The notes under the pieces: generated by a model
The model's database searches: none
Told to the model about the DNA's origin: nothing
Seen by the model: the letters and a program-made list of their open reading frames with translations, nothing else
Shown here: positions 16,185-24,207 of the stretch, piece after piece
Layout: the number at the start of each line of letters is the position of its first letter
Position numbering within the stretch: the stretch's first letter is position 1
Origin: Streptacidiphilus carbonis
GTDB taxonomy: Bacteria; Actinomycetota; Actinomycetes; Streptomycetales; Streptomycetaceae
Direction: 5' to 3'
Assembly (NCBI RefSeq): GCF_000787775.1
Contig: NZ_BBPM01000001.1
Coordinates: 100,207-164,206 of the forward strand
Length of the DNA: 64,000 nucleotides
Program-made: the position numbers and the translations under genes

Positions 16185-16231
16185 AGGTGCTCGGGCCTCA
16201 GGTGTTCGGGCCTCTCCAGGTGCTCGGGTTC
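16185..16231. repeat. three imperfect 15-bp direct repeats
   Basis: AGGTGCTCGGGCCTC (16185), AGGTGTTCGGGCCTC (16200) and AGGTGCTCGGGTTC (16218) follow each other between the cupin and methyltransferase genes. Their role is unknown; slippage is a simple explanation. Confidence 0.6.
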
Positions 16232-17048
16232 AGCCGGGGCGGTGTGCGAGGACGCCGAACATGGTCACGGACATGTGCAGGGAGCCCTGCTCGGCCGCTG
16301 CGGAGAGGTCGCGGTACAGCCCGTCCCGCTGTTCCGCGGTGATCAGCGCGGCCTGCACCGCTGACTCCGTGATTCCGCGGATGAGCGGCCAGTTGACCTC
16401 GCGGTGGTTCTGCACCAGTGCCTGCGAGCCGATGTCGTCGACCACCAGTCCGGCCGCGGCCAGATCCCCCATCAGTTTCCGTCCCGCGTAGGGGTTGGCC
16501 GCCGCCCGCAGCGCCAGGCCGACCAGCGCTGTGACCACCTCGGGATCGCCGGGGTACAGGATGGTGGTCGCCCAGTCGGTGTCGAGCAGGGCGACCCGTC
16601 CGCCCGGCCGCAGCACCCGGGCGATCTCGGCAGCGGCTCCCGCCGGCTCGTCGAGGTGCTGGAACACCCGCTCGCACCAGACCACGTCGATCTCGGCGTC
16701 GCTCACCGGCAGCGCCAGCGCGTCGCCCTCCAGGAAGCGGGCCGCGCTGCCGGCCTGGGCGGCACGCTGCTCGGCGACGGCCCGGAGCCCAGGGTTCGGC
16801 TCGACCCCCACCGCGCTGCCGCCGGGTGCCACCACCGCGGCCAGCGCCTGGGTCTCCGAGCCGGTGCCCGCGCCGATGTCCAGCACCCGCTCGCCGGGAG
16901 CCGCGGCGAGGCCCAGGTGCGCCCATGCGCGCAGCCGCCGGACGCCCGCGCTGGCCGCCTGTGCGTCCAGTGCGGCGACGAGAGCCTCCGTGCGGTCGCT
17001 GGACATGTTGCCGGTGTGGAAGGCCGAGGTCGCCCGTGTGTCGCCCAT
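16230..17048 (-). CDS. class I SAM-dependent methyltransferase (UbiE-like)
   Basis: 272 residues. SAM-binding motif I is VLDIGAGTGSETQAL, with VGVEPNPGLRAVAEQRA (motif II), DVVWCERVFQHL (motif IV region) and RVLRPGGRVALLDTDW, matching the UbiE/Methyltransf_11 type that acts on small molecules. The start at 17048 is chosen because a TAGGGT -10 box ends 7 nt before the ATG, giving a leaderless message, and earlier in-frame codons read into non-homologous sequence. The substrate is unknown. Confidence 0.85.
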   Translation of the reverse strand: MGDTRATSAFHTGNMSSDRTEALVAALDAQAASAGVRRLRAWAHLGLAAAPGERVLDIGAGTGSETQALAAVVAPGGSAVGVEPNPGLRAVAEQRAAQAGSAARFLEGDALALPVSDAEIDVVWCERVFQHLDEPAGAAAEIARVLRPGGRVALLDTDWATTILYPGDPEVVTALVGLALRAAANPYAGRKLMGDLAAAGLVVDDIGSQALVQNHREVNWPLIRGITESAVQAALITAEQRDGLYRDLSAAAEQGSLHMSVTMFGVLAHRPG

Positions 17049-17112
17049 GCCGCCAACCCTAGGCCGTGTCCTGCCGGGAACGGCGCTGATTGTCCGCCAC
17101 GAGTGCTCCGGG

Positions 17113-17274
17113 TCAGCGTTCCAGCAGGCGCCGGACGGTTTCGGTGACCTCGCGGGCCCGGCGGACCGACGGCGGCGGCAGCCGCGGCCGAATACCGCGC
17201 CGCCGACCAGGAACACGGCCGCGCGGGTGCGCAGCAGCTCTGAGCTGGGCGCGGTGTCGGCGGGTCCGAACGGC
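17113..17274 (-). pseudogene. possible gene remnant downstream of the AraC gene
   Basis: Directly after the AraC stop the minus strand reads a coding-like segment (SSELLRTRAAVFLVGGAV) and, after a one-base frame change, GIRPRLPPPSVRRAREVTET and RRLLER ending in TGA at 17113. Both parts have strong GC3 bias, and together they look like the 3' end of a lost gene. No start codon, ribosome site or family could be identified. Confidence 0.25.
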
Positions 17275-18075
17275 TCAGCGGGGGCGGCGGGCGAAGCGGC
17301 CTGGGCTGGTGCCCACGATGCGGCGGAAGTGGCGGGTCAGGTGGGACTGGTCGTAGAAGCCGGCGTCGACGGCGACCGTGCGGGCCGGGACGCCGTCCAG
17401 GAGCAGACCGCGGGCCCGATCCACCCGACGGGAGGTCAGGTACTGGTGCGGGGGCATGTCGAACTCGCTGGTGAAGGCGCGGACCAGGTGGGCGGGGTTG
17501 GCGTGGAGCTGCTCCGCCGCCTGCTCCAGGGTCAGGCCCTCGACGACGCGCGCGTCGATCAGGTCCCGCAGCCGGTGGGCGACGGTGCGGTCGCGGGGTG
17601 GCTGCGGCGCGGAACCGGTGCGGCGCAGCAGATGCCCGCGCAGCCGTCCGCAGATCAGCGCCAGCCGGCTCTCCGCCTCCAGTTCGTCCCCGGGCAGCTG
17701 CAGGGCGTGGTGGAGCTGGTGCACCCGTCGGCGCAGCAGCGGGTCGTCGACCGCCGGGGTGTCGACGGCGGCGCCGATCAGGTCGGTGCCGAGGCACTCC
17801 GGTTCGAGATAGAGCACCCGCTTGCGGAAGCCCAGCGCGGTCGCGGCCCGGCCGTTGTGCGGGACCTGCGGCGGCAGCAGGCTGACCAGGTCGCTGAGCA
17901 CACCGCGCTCGTGCCGGTCCAGGTCGTAGCGCACCGCGCCGTCGTCGACGATCAGCAGCGTCCAATTGGCGTGGGCGTGCATGGGGTAGGCGTGCTCGAC
18001 GAAGTGCGCATGGAACACCTCGGAGATCCCGGGGACCTCCGGATGCCATGCGGTGACCTCTTCGGCGGCGACCAT
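17275..18075 (-). CDS. AraC-family transcriptional regulator
   Basis: 266 residues. An N-terminal cupin sensor domain (HAHFVEHAYPMHAHANWTLL, YDLDRHERGVL) precedes a C-terminal AraC double helix-turn-helix (LTLEQAAEQLHANPAHLVRA and FYDQSHLTRHFRRIVGTSPG). The ATG at 18075 lies 6 nt after TACGTT, suggesting leaderless transcription. It is divergent from the DUF2000 gene 49 bp away; this pairing recurs in actinobacteria and suggests that it controls that neighbour. Confidence 0.9.
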   Translation of the reverse strand: MVAAEEVTAWHPEVPGISEVFHAHFVEHAYPMHAHANWTLLIVDDGAVRYDLDRHERGVLSDLVSLLPPQVPHNGRAATALGFRKRVLYLEPECLGTDLIGAAVDTPAVDDPLLRRRVHQLHHALQLPGDELEAESRLALICGRLRGHLLRRTGSAPQPPRDRTVAHRLRDLIDARVVEGLTLEQAAEQLHANPAHLVRAFTSEFDMPPHQYLTSRRVDRARGLLLDGVPARTVAVDAGFYDQSHLTRHFRRIVGTSPGRFARRPR

Positions 18076-18124
18076 GCAAAGAACGTACAAGACCGCCGCT
18101 CGGACCGGCGAACACAATCGGTCC

Positions 18125-18610
18125 ATGGACACCACCACCCCTGCCGCCTCCACCCCTGCCGTCCCCGACGACTCCGCCGCCGCCGAGGCTCCTGCGCGGA
18201 CCGGCTTCGACACCAAGATCGCCGTTCTGCTGCGCGACGACCTGCTGCCGTGGCAGCGCCTCAATGTGACCTCGTTCCTGGTGAGCGGGATCGCGGCGGC
18301 CCTGCCCGAGCTCATCGGCGAGCCGTACGCGGACGCCGACGGGACGCCCTACCTGCCGATGTTCCGCCAGCCGGTGCTGGTGTTCGAGGGCTCCAAGGAG
18401 ATGATCACCCTCGCCCACGGCCGGGTCCTCAGCCGTAATCTGCCGCGGTCCGTCTTCACCTCGGACCTGTTCGCCACCGGCAACGACCAGGACAACCGCG
18501 CCGCGGTGCGGGCCGTGCCGCGCGACCAGCTGGACATCGTCGGACTGGCGCTGCACGGCCCCCGCAACGCGGTGGACCGGGTCGTCAAGGGAGCCAGGAT
18601 GCATCCCTGA
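18125..18610 (+). CDS. DUF2000 domain protein
   Basis: 161 residues. After a Pro/Ala-rich N terminus of about 30 residues the DUF2000 domain begins (TKIAVLLRDDLLPWQRLNV, ASFLVSGIA-like, PVLVFEG). The family has a PTH2-like fold and no firm function. ATG at 18125 follows an ACAAT-type -10 by about 8 nt, so a leaderless transcript is likely. The last 26 bp overlap the 3' end of the opposite-strand hydrolase gene. Confidence 0.8.
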   Translation: MDTTTPAASTPAVPDDSAAAEAPARTGFDTKIAVLLRDDLLPWQRLNVTSFLVSGIAAALPELIGEPYADADGTPYLPMFRQPVLVFEGSKEMITLAHGRVLSRNLPRSVFTSDLFATGNDQDNRAAVRAVPRDQLDIVGLALHGPRNAVDRVVKGARMHP

Positions 18611-19940
18611 GACCAGCCGTCCCCGAATCCAGCGGTCGTTGGCGTCGGTCCACGAACTCCATGGCCGGGTACCGGGGCGACGGTCCGTCCAGGAGTCGTC
18701 CGCTGCGGCCCCGGAGCCAGTGGTCGAAGTAGGCGGAGACGTAGGCCTCGTCGGTGCGGATCGCGGTGGCCGGGTCGATGGTGCCGATGTCGTCGGTACG
18801 GGTGGCCACGGGCAGGTGGAGCTGCGGGACGAGGGCTTCCGCGTCGGTGAACGACGCGTGCTCCGAACCGCGCAGCGTGAGCTGGCGGGTCCAGCCGGGA
18901 GTGTGGGCCCGGAACGCGTCCCAGCCGGGGCCGGTGTCGGTGCTGCCGTCCTTGCCCAGCAGCAGGAGCGGCCCGGCGAGCCCGTGCTCTGCCACCGGCA
19001 TGAGGGCGCCGTTGTAGTCGGTGAGATTGCCGTCCATGTCGATGCCCGCGCTGATCCGCGGGTCGGCGTCCATGGCCAGGGCGGCGGCTGTGCCGCCCAT
19101 CGAGTGGCCGAACATGCCCACCTCGGACAGGTCGAGTGCTCCGGGGAGACCGCTCGGCAGCCGGCGGCCGTCCGCGTCGGGGTTCTGGCCGGCGTTCAGC
19201 CGGGTCAGCTGGTCCAGTACGAACCCGGTGTCGGTGACCCGGACGGCCAGGGCCTTGTCGATGAACGTCTCGGGGTCGGCCGGCATGGAGAGGGTGGCCA
19301 GCGAACCGTCCGGGAACTGGACTTCGGGGGACTCGTAGGTGTTGTCGACGGTGACCACCACATAGCCGCGGCTTGCCAGGTCCGTCACCAGTGTGGTGCC
19401 CCAGGTCCGGGGTTCGCCGAGGCCGGGGGAGTAGATCAGCACCGGCCGCTGCCGGTTCCGGTCGGCGACCGGGGCGCCCTGCACCGCGTGGGTGAGCGTG
19501 GACGCCCAGTCGAACTGACCGGTCGGCACGCCCATCTGCAGGTAGCCGTTGGCGGTCACCGAGTCGAAGTGCGCCGCCGCGCGGGGCAGCATGTACGGCG
19601 CCGGGGAGCCGCCGGCGGTGTGCGTCGCCGGGTAGTACACGCTGACCATCAGCTCGCGGTGGTCCTGGTCGGTCTGCCAGGGGTCGGGCCGGGAGCTGTC
19701 GACCAGGTGCAGGTCAACTTCGCCGACCTGCTGGCGGCCGGACGGGACGGGCAGGCTGAGCCGGGTCGGGTGGCCGGGGTGGCCGTTCGACGCGGGGGCG
19801 GTGACCGCCTCGGAAGGGGAGACCGCGGGGGAGACGGCGGTCAGGGTGGCGAACGCGATGGCCACGCCCGCGCAGGCGGCTGCGGCCCGCAGGCCGCGGT
19901 GTCGGTCGGTGCGCTGCTTCGTCGACTGATCTCTCGTCAT
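18585..19940 (-). CDS. secreted alpha/beta hydrolase, PAF-acetylhydrolase / lipase-like
   Basis: 451 residues with a signal peptide (about 1-45). The fold is the alpha/beta hydrolase of PAF-acetylhydrolase-like esterases: PVLIYSPGLGEPR (oxyanion region), GHSMGG with the nucleophile Ser at about 280, SAGIDMDGNL, and GSEHASFTD carrying the probable catalytic His. These enzymes cleave short or oxidised acyl esters; the real substrate is unknown. It ends inside the DUF2000 gene on the other strand, a 26-bp convergent overlap. Confidence 0.85.
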   Translation of the reverse strand: MTRDQSTKQRTDRHRGLRAAAACAGVAIAFATLTAVSPAVSPSEAVTAPASNGHPGHPTRLSLPVPSGRQQVGEVDLHLVDSSRPDPWQTDQDHRELMVSVYYPATHTAGGSPAPYMLPRAAAHFDSVTANGYLQMGVPTGQFDWASTLTHAVQGAPVADRNRQRPVLIYSPGLGEPRTWGTTLVTDLASRGYVVVTVDNTYESPEVQFPDGSLATLSMPADPETFIDKALAVRVTDTGFVLDQLTRLNAGQNPDADGRRLPSGLPGALDLSEVGMFGHSMGGTAAALAMDADPRISAGIDMDGNLTDYNGALMPVAEHGLAGPLLLLGKDGSTDTGPGWDAFRAHTPGWTRQLTLRGSEHASFTDAEALVPQLHLPVATRTDDIGTIDPATAIRTDEAYVSAYFDHWLRGRSGRLLDGPSPRYPAMEFVDRRQRPLDSGTAGLRDASWLP

Positions 19941-20088
19941 ATCGTTCAGGGTGCGGGACCGTGAGCCGCCCGCACCATCGGGAAGATCCCCGGCGTTTCG
20001 ACCAGGGATCTCCCTAGGGGACGACCTGTCCGGTCCGCGTCAGGTACTAGTCTGAACGGTACGGCGGGAACCGGCCACGGGAGGATGC

Positions 20089-20904
20089 ATGGGCGACTTC
20101 GACCTGTCGCTGCGTGAGGACGCCGACCGCTTCCACGCCGCGCGGGCCTCGGGCGGACTGCAACTACGCCTGGTGGAACAGGCTTTCGGCGAGGAGTACC
20201 CGGCGCAGGTGGAGCCTTCCAGCTCCTGCACCTGGTCGGTGCTGGCGGAGATGGTCCGGCGGCTGCGGTTGGCTCCGGGCGAGCTGCTGGTCGATCTCGG
20301 ATGCGGCCGGGGCGGCACCGGGCTGTGGCTCGCCCGCGCACTGGCCACGCGGTTGATCGGGGTGGACCTGTCCCCCGTGGGGGTGAAGCTCGCGGCCGCC
20401 CGTGCGACGGACTTCCTGCCTGAGGGCCGGGCCCGGTTCCAGGTGGGCACCTTCGAGAGCACCGGCCTGCCGGACGCCTGCGCGGACGGCGTGGTCAGCA
20501 TGGACGCCCTGCCCTTCGCCCCGGACCGGGAGGCGGCGCTGCGCGAGCTGGCCCGGATCCTGCGCCCCGGCGCGCGAGCGGTGTTCACCGTCGGCGAGAG
20601 GCTGCCCGGCCATCCCCGTTACGACCCGGCCGAACCGGGCTGGGCGGAACGGGCCGCCCGGGCCGGCCTCCTGGTCGAGGCCGAGCTGGAACGGCCCGAG
20701 GAAGCCGCGCTCTGGCTCAGGCTCTACGAGCTGTGGGAGCAGCACGAGGCCGAGCTGCGCGTCGAGATCGGCGACGAGGCCACCGAGCAGGTGCTCATCG
20801 AGGCGCGCCAGGCCAGGCCGGTCATGCGGCACCACCGCTCCCTGCTGCTCACCGTGCGCGCGTCCGCGCCCGCTCGCGGGCCCGCGTCCGTACAGGCACC
20901 GTGA
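20089..20904 (+). CDS. class I SAM-dependent methyltransferase
   Basis: 271 residues. Motif I LLVDLGCGRGGTGLWLA, motif II LIGVDLSPVGVKLAAARA, and DGVVSMDALPFAPDREAALRELAR with RILRPGARAVFTVGE place it among small-molecule methyltransferases. GGGAGG precedes the ATG by 4 nt. A helical C-terminal extension (about 185-265, ALWLRLYELWEQHEAELR) may shape the substrate pocket. No biosynthetic genes surround it. Confidence 0.88.
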   Translation: MGDFDLSLREDADRFHAARASGGLQLRLVEQAFGEEYPAQVEPSSSCTWSVLAEMVRRLRLAPGELLVDLGCGRGGTGLWLARALATRLIGVDLSPVGVKLAAARATDFLPEGRARFQVGTFESTGLPDACADGVVSMDALPFAPDREAALRELARILRPGARAVFTVGERLPGHPRYDPAEPGWAERAARAGLLVEAELERPEEAALWLRLYELWEQHEAELRVEIGDEATEQVLIEARQARPVMRHHRSLLLTVRASAPARGPASVQAP

Positions 20905-20937
20905 CCGGAGCGGATACCAGGCGCGGACACCGCAGCC

Positions 20938-21150
20938 TCAGGCTGCCGAGGTGAGCGCCTCGCGGCGCGGGGCGATGAGCCTGCGGGCCTGCTCCACCGC
21001 ACGAGCGGGCTCGCGGATGCCGGTGGACACGCAGATGGTGTAGTGGAGGTCCTCACGGCGGCGCTCGGTCTCCGGGCCGGCCTGAGCGTTGTCCAGGGCT
21101 TCGAGTTCGGTGACGAGGCGACGCAGCTCGGTGGGATTGATCAGGGGCAT
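20938..21150 (-). CDS. DUF5133 family small protein
   Basis: 70 residues. The sequence LINPTELRRLVTELEALDN and HYTICVSTGIREPARAVEQA matches the layout of Streptomyces DUF5133 proteins (a helix, then YTLCVSTGTR-like). ATG at 21150 has GGAG 8 nt upstream; earlier in-frame codons lack a ribosome site. Function unknown; these small proteins are often present in several copies in streptomycetes. Confidence 0.8.
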   Translation of the reverse strand: MPLINPTELRRLVTELEALDNAQAGPETERRREDLHYTICVSTGIREPARAVEQARRLIAPRREALTSAA

Positions 21151-21420
21151 GGAATGCTCCGTCAGGTCGTTGCTGGCACGGTGGAAACCGCTGCAGGCCG
21201 ACACTGGCACACAGCACGGGAGCCGCCCACACGTCTCGACGCACGAACGGCTGACCCGGCATCACCTCGCGGGAGCGCGAGGTGGACTGTTCACTCAATG
21301 ATAAGCGGGCCGAGCCCACTGAACTGCCGTCAGCACGCGAGACCTTCACCACAGGCGGGGCTCGGCCGCTGTCCGTCCCATGGCTGCGGACCGACGGGAA
21401 CCCGGTAGGGGCGCCGGGGG

Positions 21421-21801
21421 TCAGAACATGGTGTTGTCGTTCTTGGAGGTGGGTGGGACGACCTGGAGGACGTCCCAGTGTTCGACGATCCTGCCGTTCT
21501 CGTCGAAACGGAAGATGTCGATGTCTGCGTACTCCTCGGCGGGCCAGGTCTGGCGGCAGTGCAGGACGACGTGGTCGCCCTCGGCGAAGGCGCGTTCGAA
21601 GGCGACGTGCTTGCCCGGGTACTCGGCGGCCATCTGCTCGAAGTAGGCGATGAACGCCTGCTTGCCGTCGCCGACCTCGGGGTTGTGCTGGATGTAGGTG
21701 TCGCCGGCGTAGCGGTCGATGGCCTCGGCCGGGCGGCACCGGTTGAACATCAGGTCGTAGAACGCCTTGGCCGTGGCCTTGTTCTGCTGGGGGTCGCTCA
21801 T
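21421..21801 (-). CDS. SnoaL-like nuclear transport factor 2 fold protein
   Basis: 126 residues. The NTF2/SnoaL fold is seen in [35 protein letters not shown] and [19 protein letters not shown], with the His and Asp residues usual for this group. Family members are polyketide cyclases, isomerases or stress-linked proteins of unknown role. It starts 22 nt after the acetyltransferase stop and is probably co-transcribed with it. Confidence 0.85.
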   Translation of the reverse strand: MSDPQQNKATAKAFYDLMFNRCRPAEAIDRYAGDTYIQHNPEVGDGKQAFIAYFEQMAAEYPGKHVAFERAFAEGDHVVLHCRQTWPAEEYADIDIFRFDENGRIVEHWDVLQVVPPTSKNDNTMF

Positions 21802-21823
21802 GGGATCACGGTAACGGCGCGCG

Positions 21824-22498
21824 TCAGGCGTTGTGCGCGGTGGCGGGCCGGCCTTTCGGGGCGCGTGTCGCCAGCCAGACGCAGGAGTCCGGGGCCAGGG
21901 GGACCTCGTGGGGCCCGGCGAAGCCGAGCGGCTGCAGCGGGGCCAGTCGGTCGGCGGAGCGGGTGATCGCGACGGCGGTGACGCCGTCCTCGTCCACCGT
22001 GTGCAGGCCCGGGGTGAGCAGCCGGGTGGCCAGGCCGAGGTCCCAGGTCCCGGCGTCGTCAGGCGCGAAGACCAGGACGCACTTCCAGTGCGGCTCGTCG
22101 GGGTAGGCCGCCTGAAGGGCCTCCGGCGGCTCGGGAAGCTCGGGGGAGTCGGTGGCGAGTTCCCGGGAGAGCAGGCTGCCGAGGCGGGAGTGGGCGGCTT
22201 CGGTACCGTCGTCCGGCGGCAGCCAGACTCCGGCCGCAAGGAACGTGCCGTCGGGCCGCTCGACCACCCAGACCTGGCCGTCCTCCAGCGCGTGGTGCGC
22301 CATCATCAGCCGCATGGCGCTCTGAGCCTGCTCCCAGTCCACACCGGGCCCGTCCTGGCCCCTGCCCTCGCCCGCCACCTCGACCGGCGGCAGCCGGAGC
22401 GCCGCCGCAGTCGGGGCGAAGAGCCGCACCACCGCCGGTACGTCCACCAGGTTCGCCCTGCGTACGGCGGTACCGACCAGCGGCTCAGGCCTCGTCAT
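21824..22498 (-). CDS. GNAT-like acetyltransferase
   Basis: 224 residues. An N-terminal [18 protein letters not shown] resembles the alpha1 region of GNAT proteins, followed by [20 protein letters not shown] (beta strands 2-4) and a central [20 protein letters not shown] replacing the usual acetyl-CoA loop region. The match is to atypical Streptomyces GNAT-like proteins rather than to a defined enzyme. The start at 22498 follows GAGAGGG. It precedes the SnoaL-like gene by 22 nt in the same direction. Confidence 0.65.
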   Translation of the reverse strand: MTRPEPLVGTAVRRANLVDVPAVVRLFAPTAAALRLPPVEVAGEGRGQDGPGVDWEQAQSAMRLMMAHHALEDGQVWVVERPDGTFLAAGVWLPPDDGTEAAHSRLGSLLSRELATDSPELPEPPEALQAAYPDEPHWKCVLVFAPDDAGTWDLGLATRLLTPGLHTVDEDGVTAVAITRSADRLAPLQPLGFAGPHEVPLAPDSCVWLATRAPKGRPATAHNA

Positions 22499-22705
22499 CC
22501 TTGGATTCCCTCTCGACAGCGGGCAGTCGTGCAGCCGGGACGGACGACCAGGTCGACACGGCCCGGCTTTCACCCTAGACGAGTGCGTCCACAGTGATCC
22601 GTGTCACTGAGCCAGGCCCGGCTCGGACCGGGTGTCAGCCGCGACGCGGCCTGTTTACCTGTGAGGGAATTGGTTCGGTGCGCGGTCGGGTGAATGGTTG
22701 GGGTC

Positions 22706-23317
22706 ATGAACACCTACACGATCCATACTGCGGAAACCGCACCCGAATCCGCGCGGCAGTCCGTCGCCGGCCTGTCCGCCGCGTTCGGGTTCGTGCCGAA
22801 CGCCGTTGGCGCCATGGCGAACTCCCCGGCGCTGGTGAACGCGTTCTTCGCCGCGTTCGGCCAATTCCGTGGGCTCGGCACCTTCAGTGCCGGCGAGCGG
22901 CAGGTGCTGCTGCTCTCCAATGCGGTGGCGAACGACTGCCCGTGGGCGGTGGCGTTCCACTCGACGCTCGCCCTGGAGGACGGGATCCCGCAGGAGGAGG
23001 TCGACGCGATCCGCCGACGCGAACTGCCCGAGGACCCCGGGCTGTCCGCGCTGTCCGCGCTCACCCGAACGCTCATCGACAAGCGGGGACGGCTCGACGA
23101 GGCCGACGCGAAAGCCTTCACCGCGGCCGGCTTCGAGGACGACCAGATCCTGGAGGTGATCACCGGCGTGGCGATCTCGGCGATGGCCAACTACACCGCC
23201 CATGTCACCCGGCCGCCGCTGGAAGCGCCCTTCCAGGCGCAGGCCTGGGACGGGAACGGGAGCGGGAGCGCGAAGGGGAGCGGGAGCGGGAACGGGAACG
23301 CGGTCGGGGCATACTGA
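22706..23317 (+). CDS. carboxymuconolactone decarboxylase / AhpD-like protein with a degenerate CxxC
   Basis: 203 residues of the helical AhpD-like fold (ALVNAFFAAFGQFRGLGTFS, ERQVLLLSNAVANDCPWAVAFHS). AhpD peroxidase activity needs CxxC followed by His; here the motif reads CPWAVAFH, so only the first Cys and the His remain. The C-terminal 20 residues are a Gly/Ser/Asn tail from a 6-bp-like repeat (about 23254-23300). The XRE regulator begins 5 nt after its stop codon, so they form an operon. Classical peroxidase activity is therefore doubtful. Confidence 0.82.
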   Translation: MNTYTIHTAETAPESARQSVAGLSAAFGFVPNAVGAMANSPALVNAFFAAFGQFRGLGTFSAGERQVLLLSNAVANDCPWAVAFHSTLALEDGIPQEEVDAIRRRELPEDPGLSALSALTRTLIDKRGRLDEADAKAFTAAGFEDDQILEVITGVAISAMANYTAHVTRPPLEAPFQAQAWDGNGSGSAKGSGSGNGNAVGAY

Positions 23318-23322
23318 GCGCC

Positions 23323-24138
23323 ATGTCCGACTTCGGTCCGCTGCTGCGCCACTGGCGCCACGCCCGGCGGCTGAGCCAGCTCTCGCTGGCCGGGCGGGCC
23401 GACGCGTCGATCCGGCACATGTCCTTCCTGGAGACCGGACGGGCGAACCCGAGCCGGACCATGGTGCTCAGGCTCGCCGAGGTGCTCGACGTCCCGCTGC
23501 GCGAACGCAATGCGATGCTGCTGGCGGCCGGCTTCGCGCCGGTGTACAAGGAGTCCTCACTCGACGCGCCCGAGCTGGCCGTCGTGCGCGACGCGCTCGA
23601 AGCGATCCTCGTGCAGCAGGAGCCCTATCCGGCACTGGTGATGGACCGGGACTGGAACATCCGCCACGGCAACGCCGCCGCCGCCCGGTTCGCCGCCTTC
23701 CTGCAGGCCGGACGCACCGCCGCGCCACCCGGACCGGCCAATGTGCTGCGCCGGATGTTCCACCCCGACGGCCTGCGCCGCCATGTCACCAACTGGCCGG
23801 AGGTCGCCGAGGCCCTGGTCCGACGCGCGCGCCGGGAGGCGATCGGCGGCGTCGCGGACGAAAGGGCCGCGCGGATCCTGGACGAGGTGCTGGCCTACCC
23901 CGGCGTTCCCGCCTCGCTCGCCTCGGCGGACACCGGCACCACGCCGTTGCTCCCGATCGTGCCGGTCCGGTACGCCCGCGACGACCGACGCTTCGACTAC
24001 TTCTCCACCGTGACGACGCTCGGCACACCGCAGGACGTCACCCTCCAGGAATTGCGCATCGAGTGCTTCTTCCCGGCGGACGAGGCCACCCGGGCGCAGG
24101 CGCTGTGGCTGGCGGCCGGGGATGCCGCCGCCGCCTGA
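23323..24138 (+). CDS. XRE-family regulator with MmyB-type ligand-binding domain
   Basis: 271 residues. The helix-turn-helix (FGPLLRHWRHARRLSQLSLA, HMSFLETGRANPSRTMVLRLAEVL) occupies residues 4-60. The rest follows the MmyB-like ligand-binding domain (EPYPALVMDRDWNIRHGN, NVLRRMFHPDGLRRHVTNW, FDYFSTVTTLGTPQDVTLQELRIECFFP). This type commonly stands next to a reductase or AhpD-like gene and controls it; here it is in the same operon, 5 nt after that gene. Its ligand is unknown. Confidence 0.92.
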   Translation: MSDFGPLLRHWRHARRLSQLSLAGRADASIRHMSFLETGRANPSRTMVLRLAEVLDVPLRERNAMLLAAGFAPVYKESSLDAPELAVVRDALEAILVQQEPYPALVMDRDWNIRHGNAAAARFAAFLQAGRTAAPPGPANVLRRMFHPDGLRRHVTNWPEVAEALVRRARREAIGGVADERAARILDEVLAYPGVPASLASADTGTTPLLPIVPVRYARDDRRFDYFSTVTTLGTPQDVTLQELRIECFFPADEATRAQALWLAAGDAAAA

Positions 24139-24207
24139 TTCGCCGCCGCGGATGCCGGATGATGGGAGTCGGCGGGGCAGCGGCGGATGTGAGGGTAGGG
24201 CAGCGCA

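Noticed and set aside
23254-23300. possible regulatory repeat GGGAGCGGGAAC
   Set aside because: It lies within the coding end of the AhpD-like gene and simply encodes a Gly/Ser/Asn tail.
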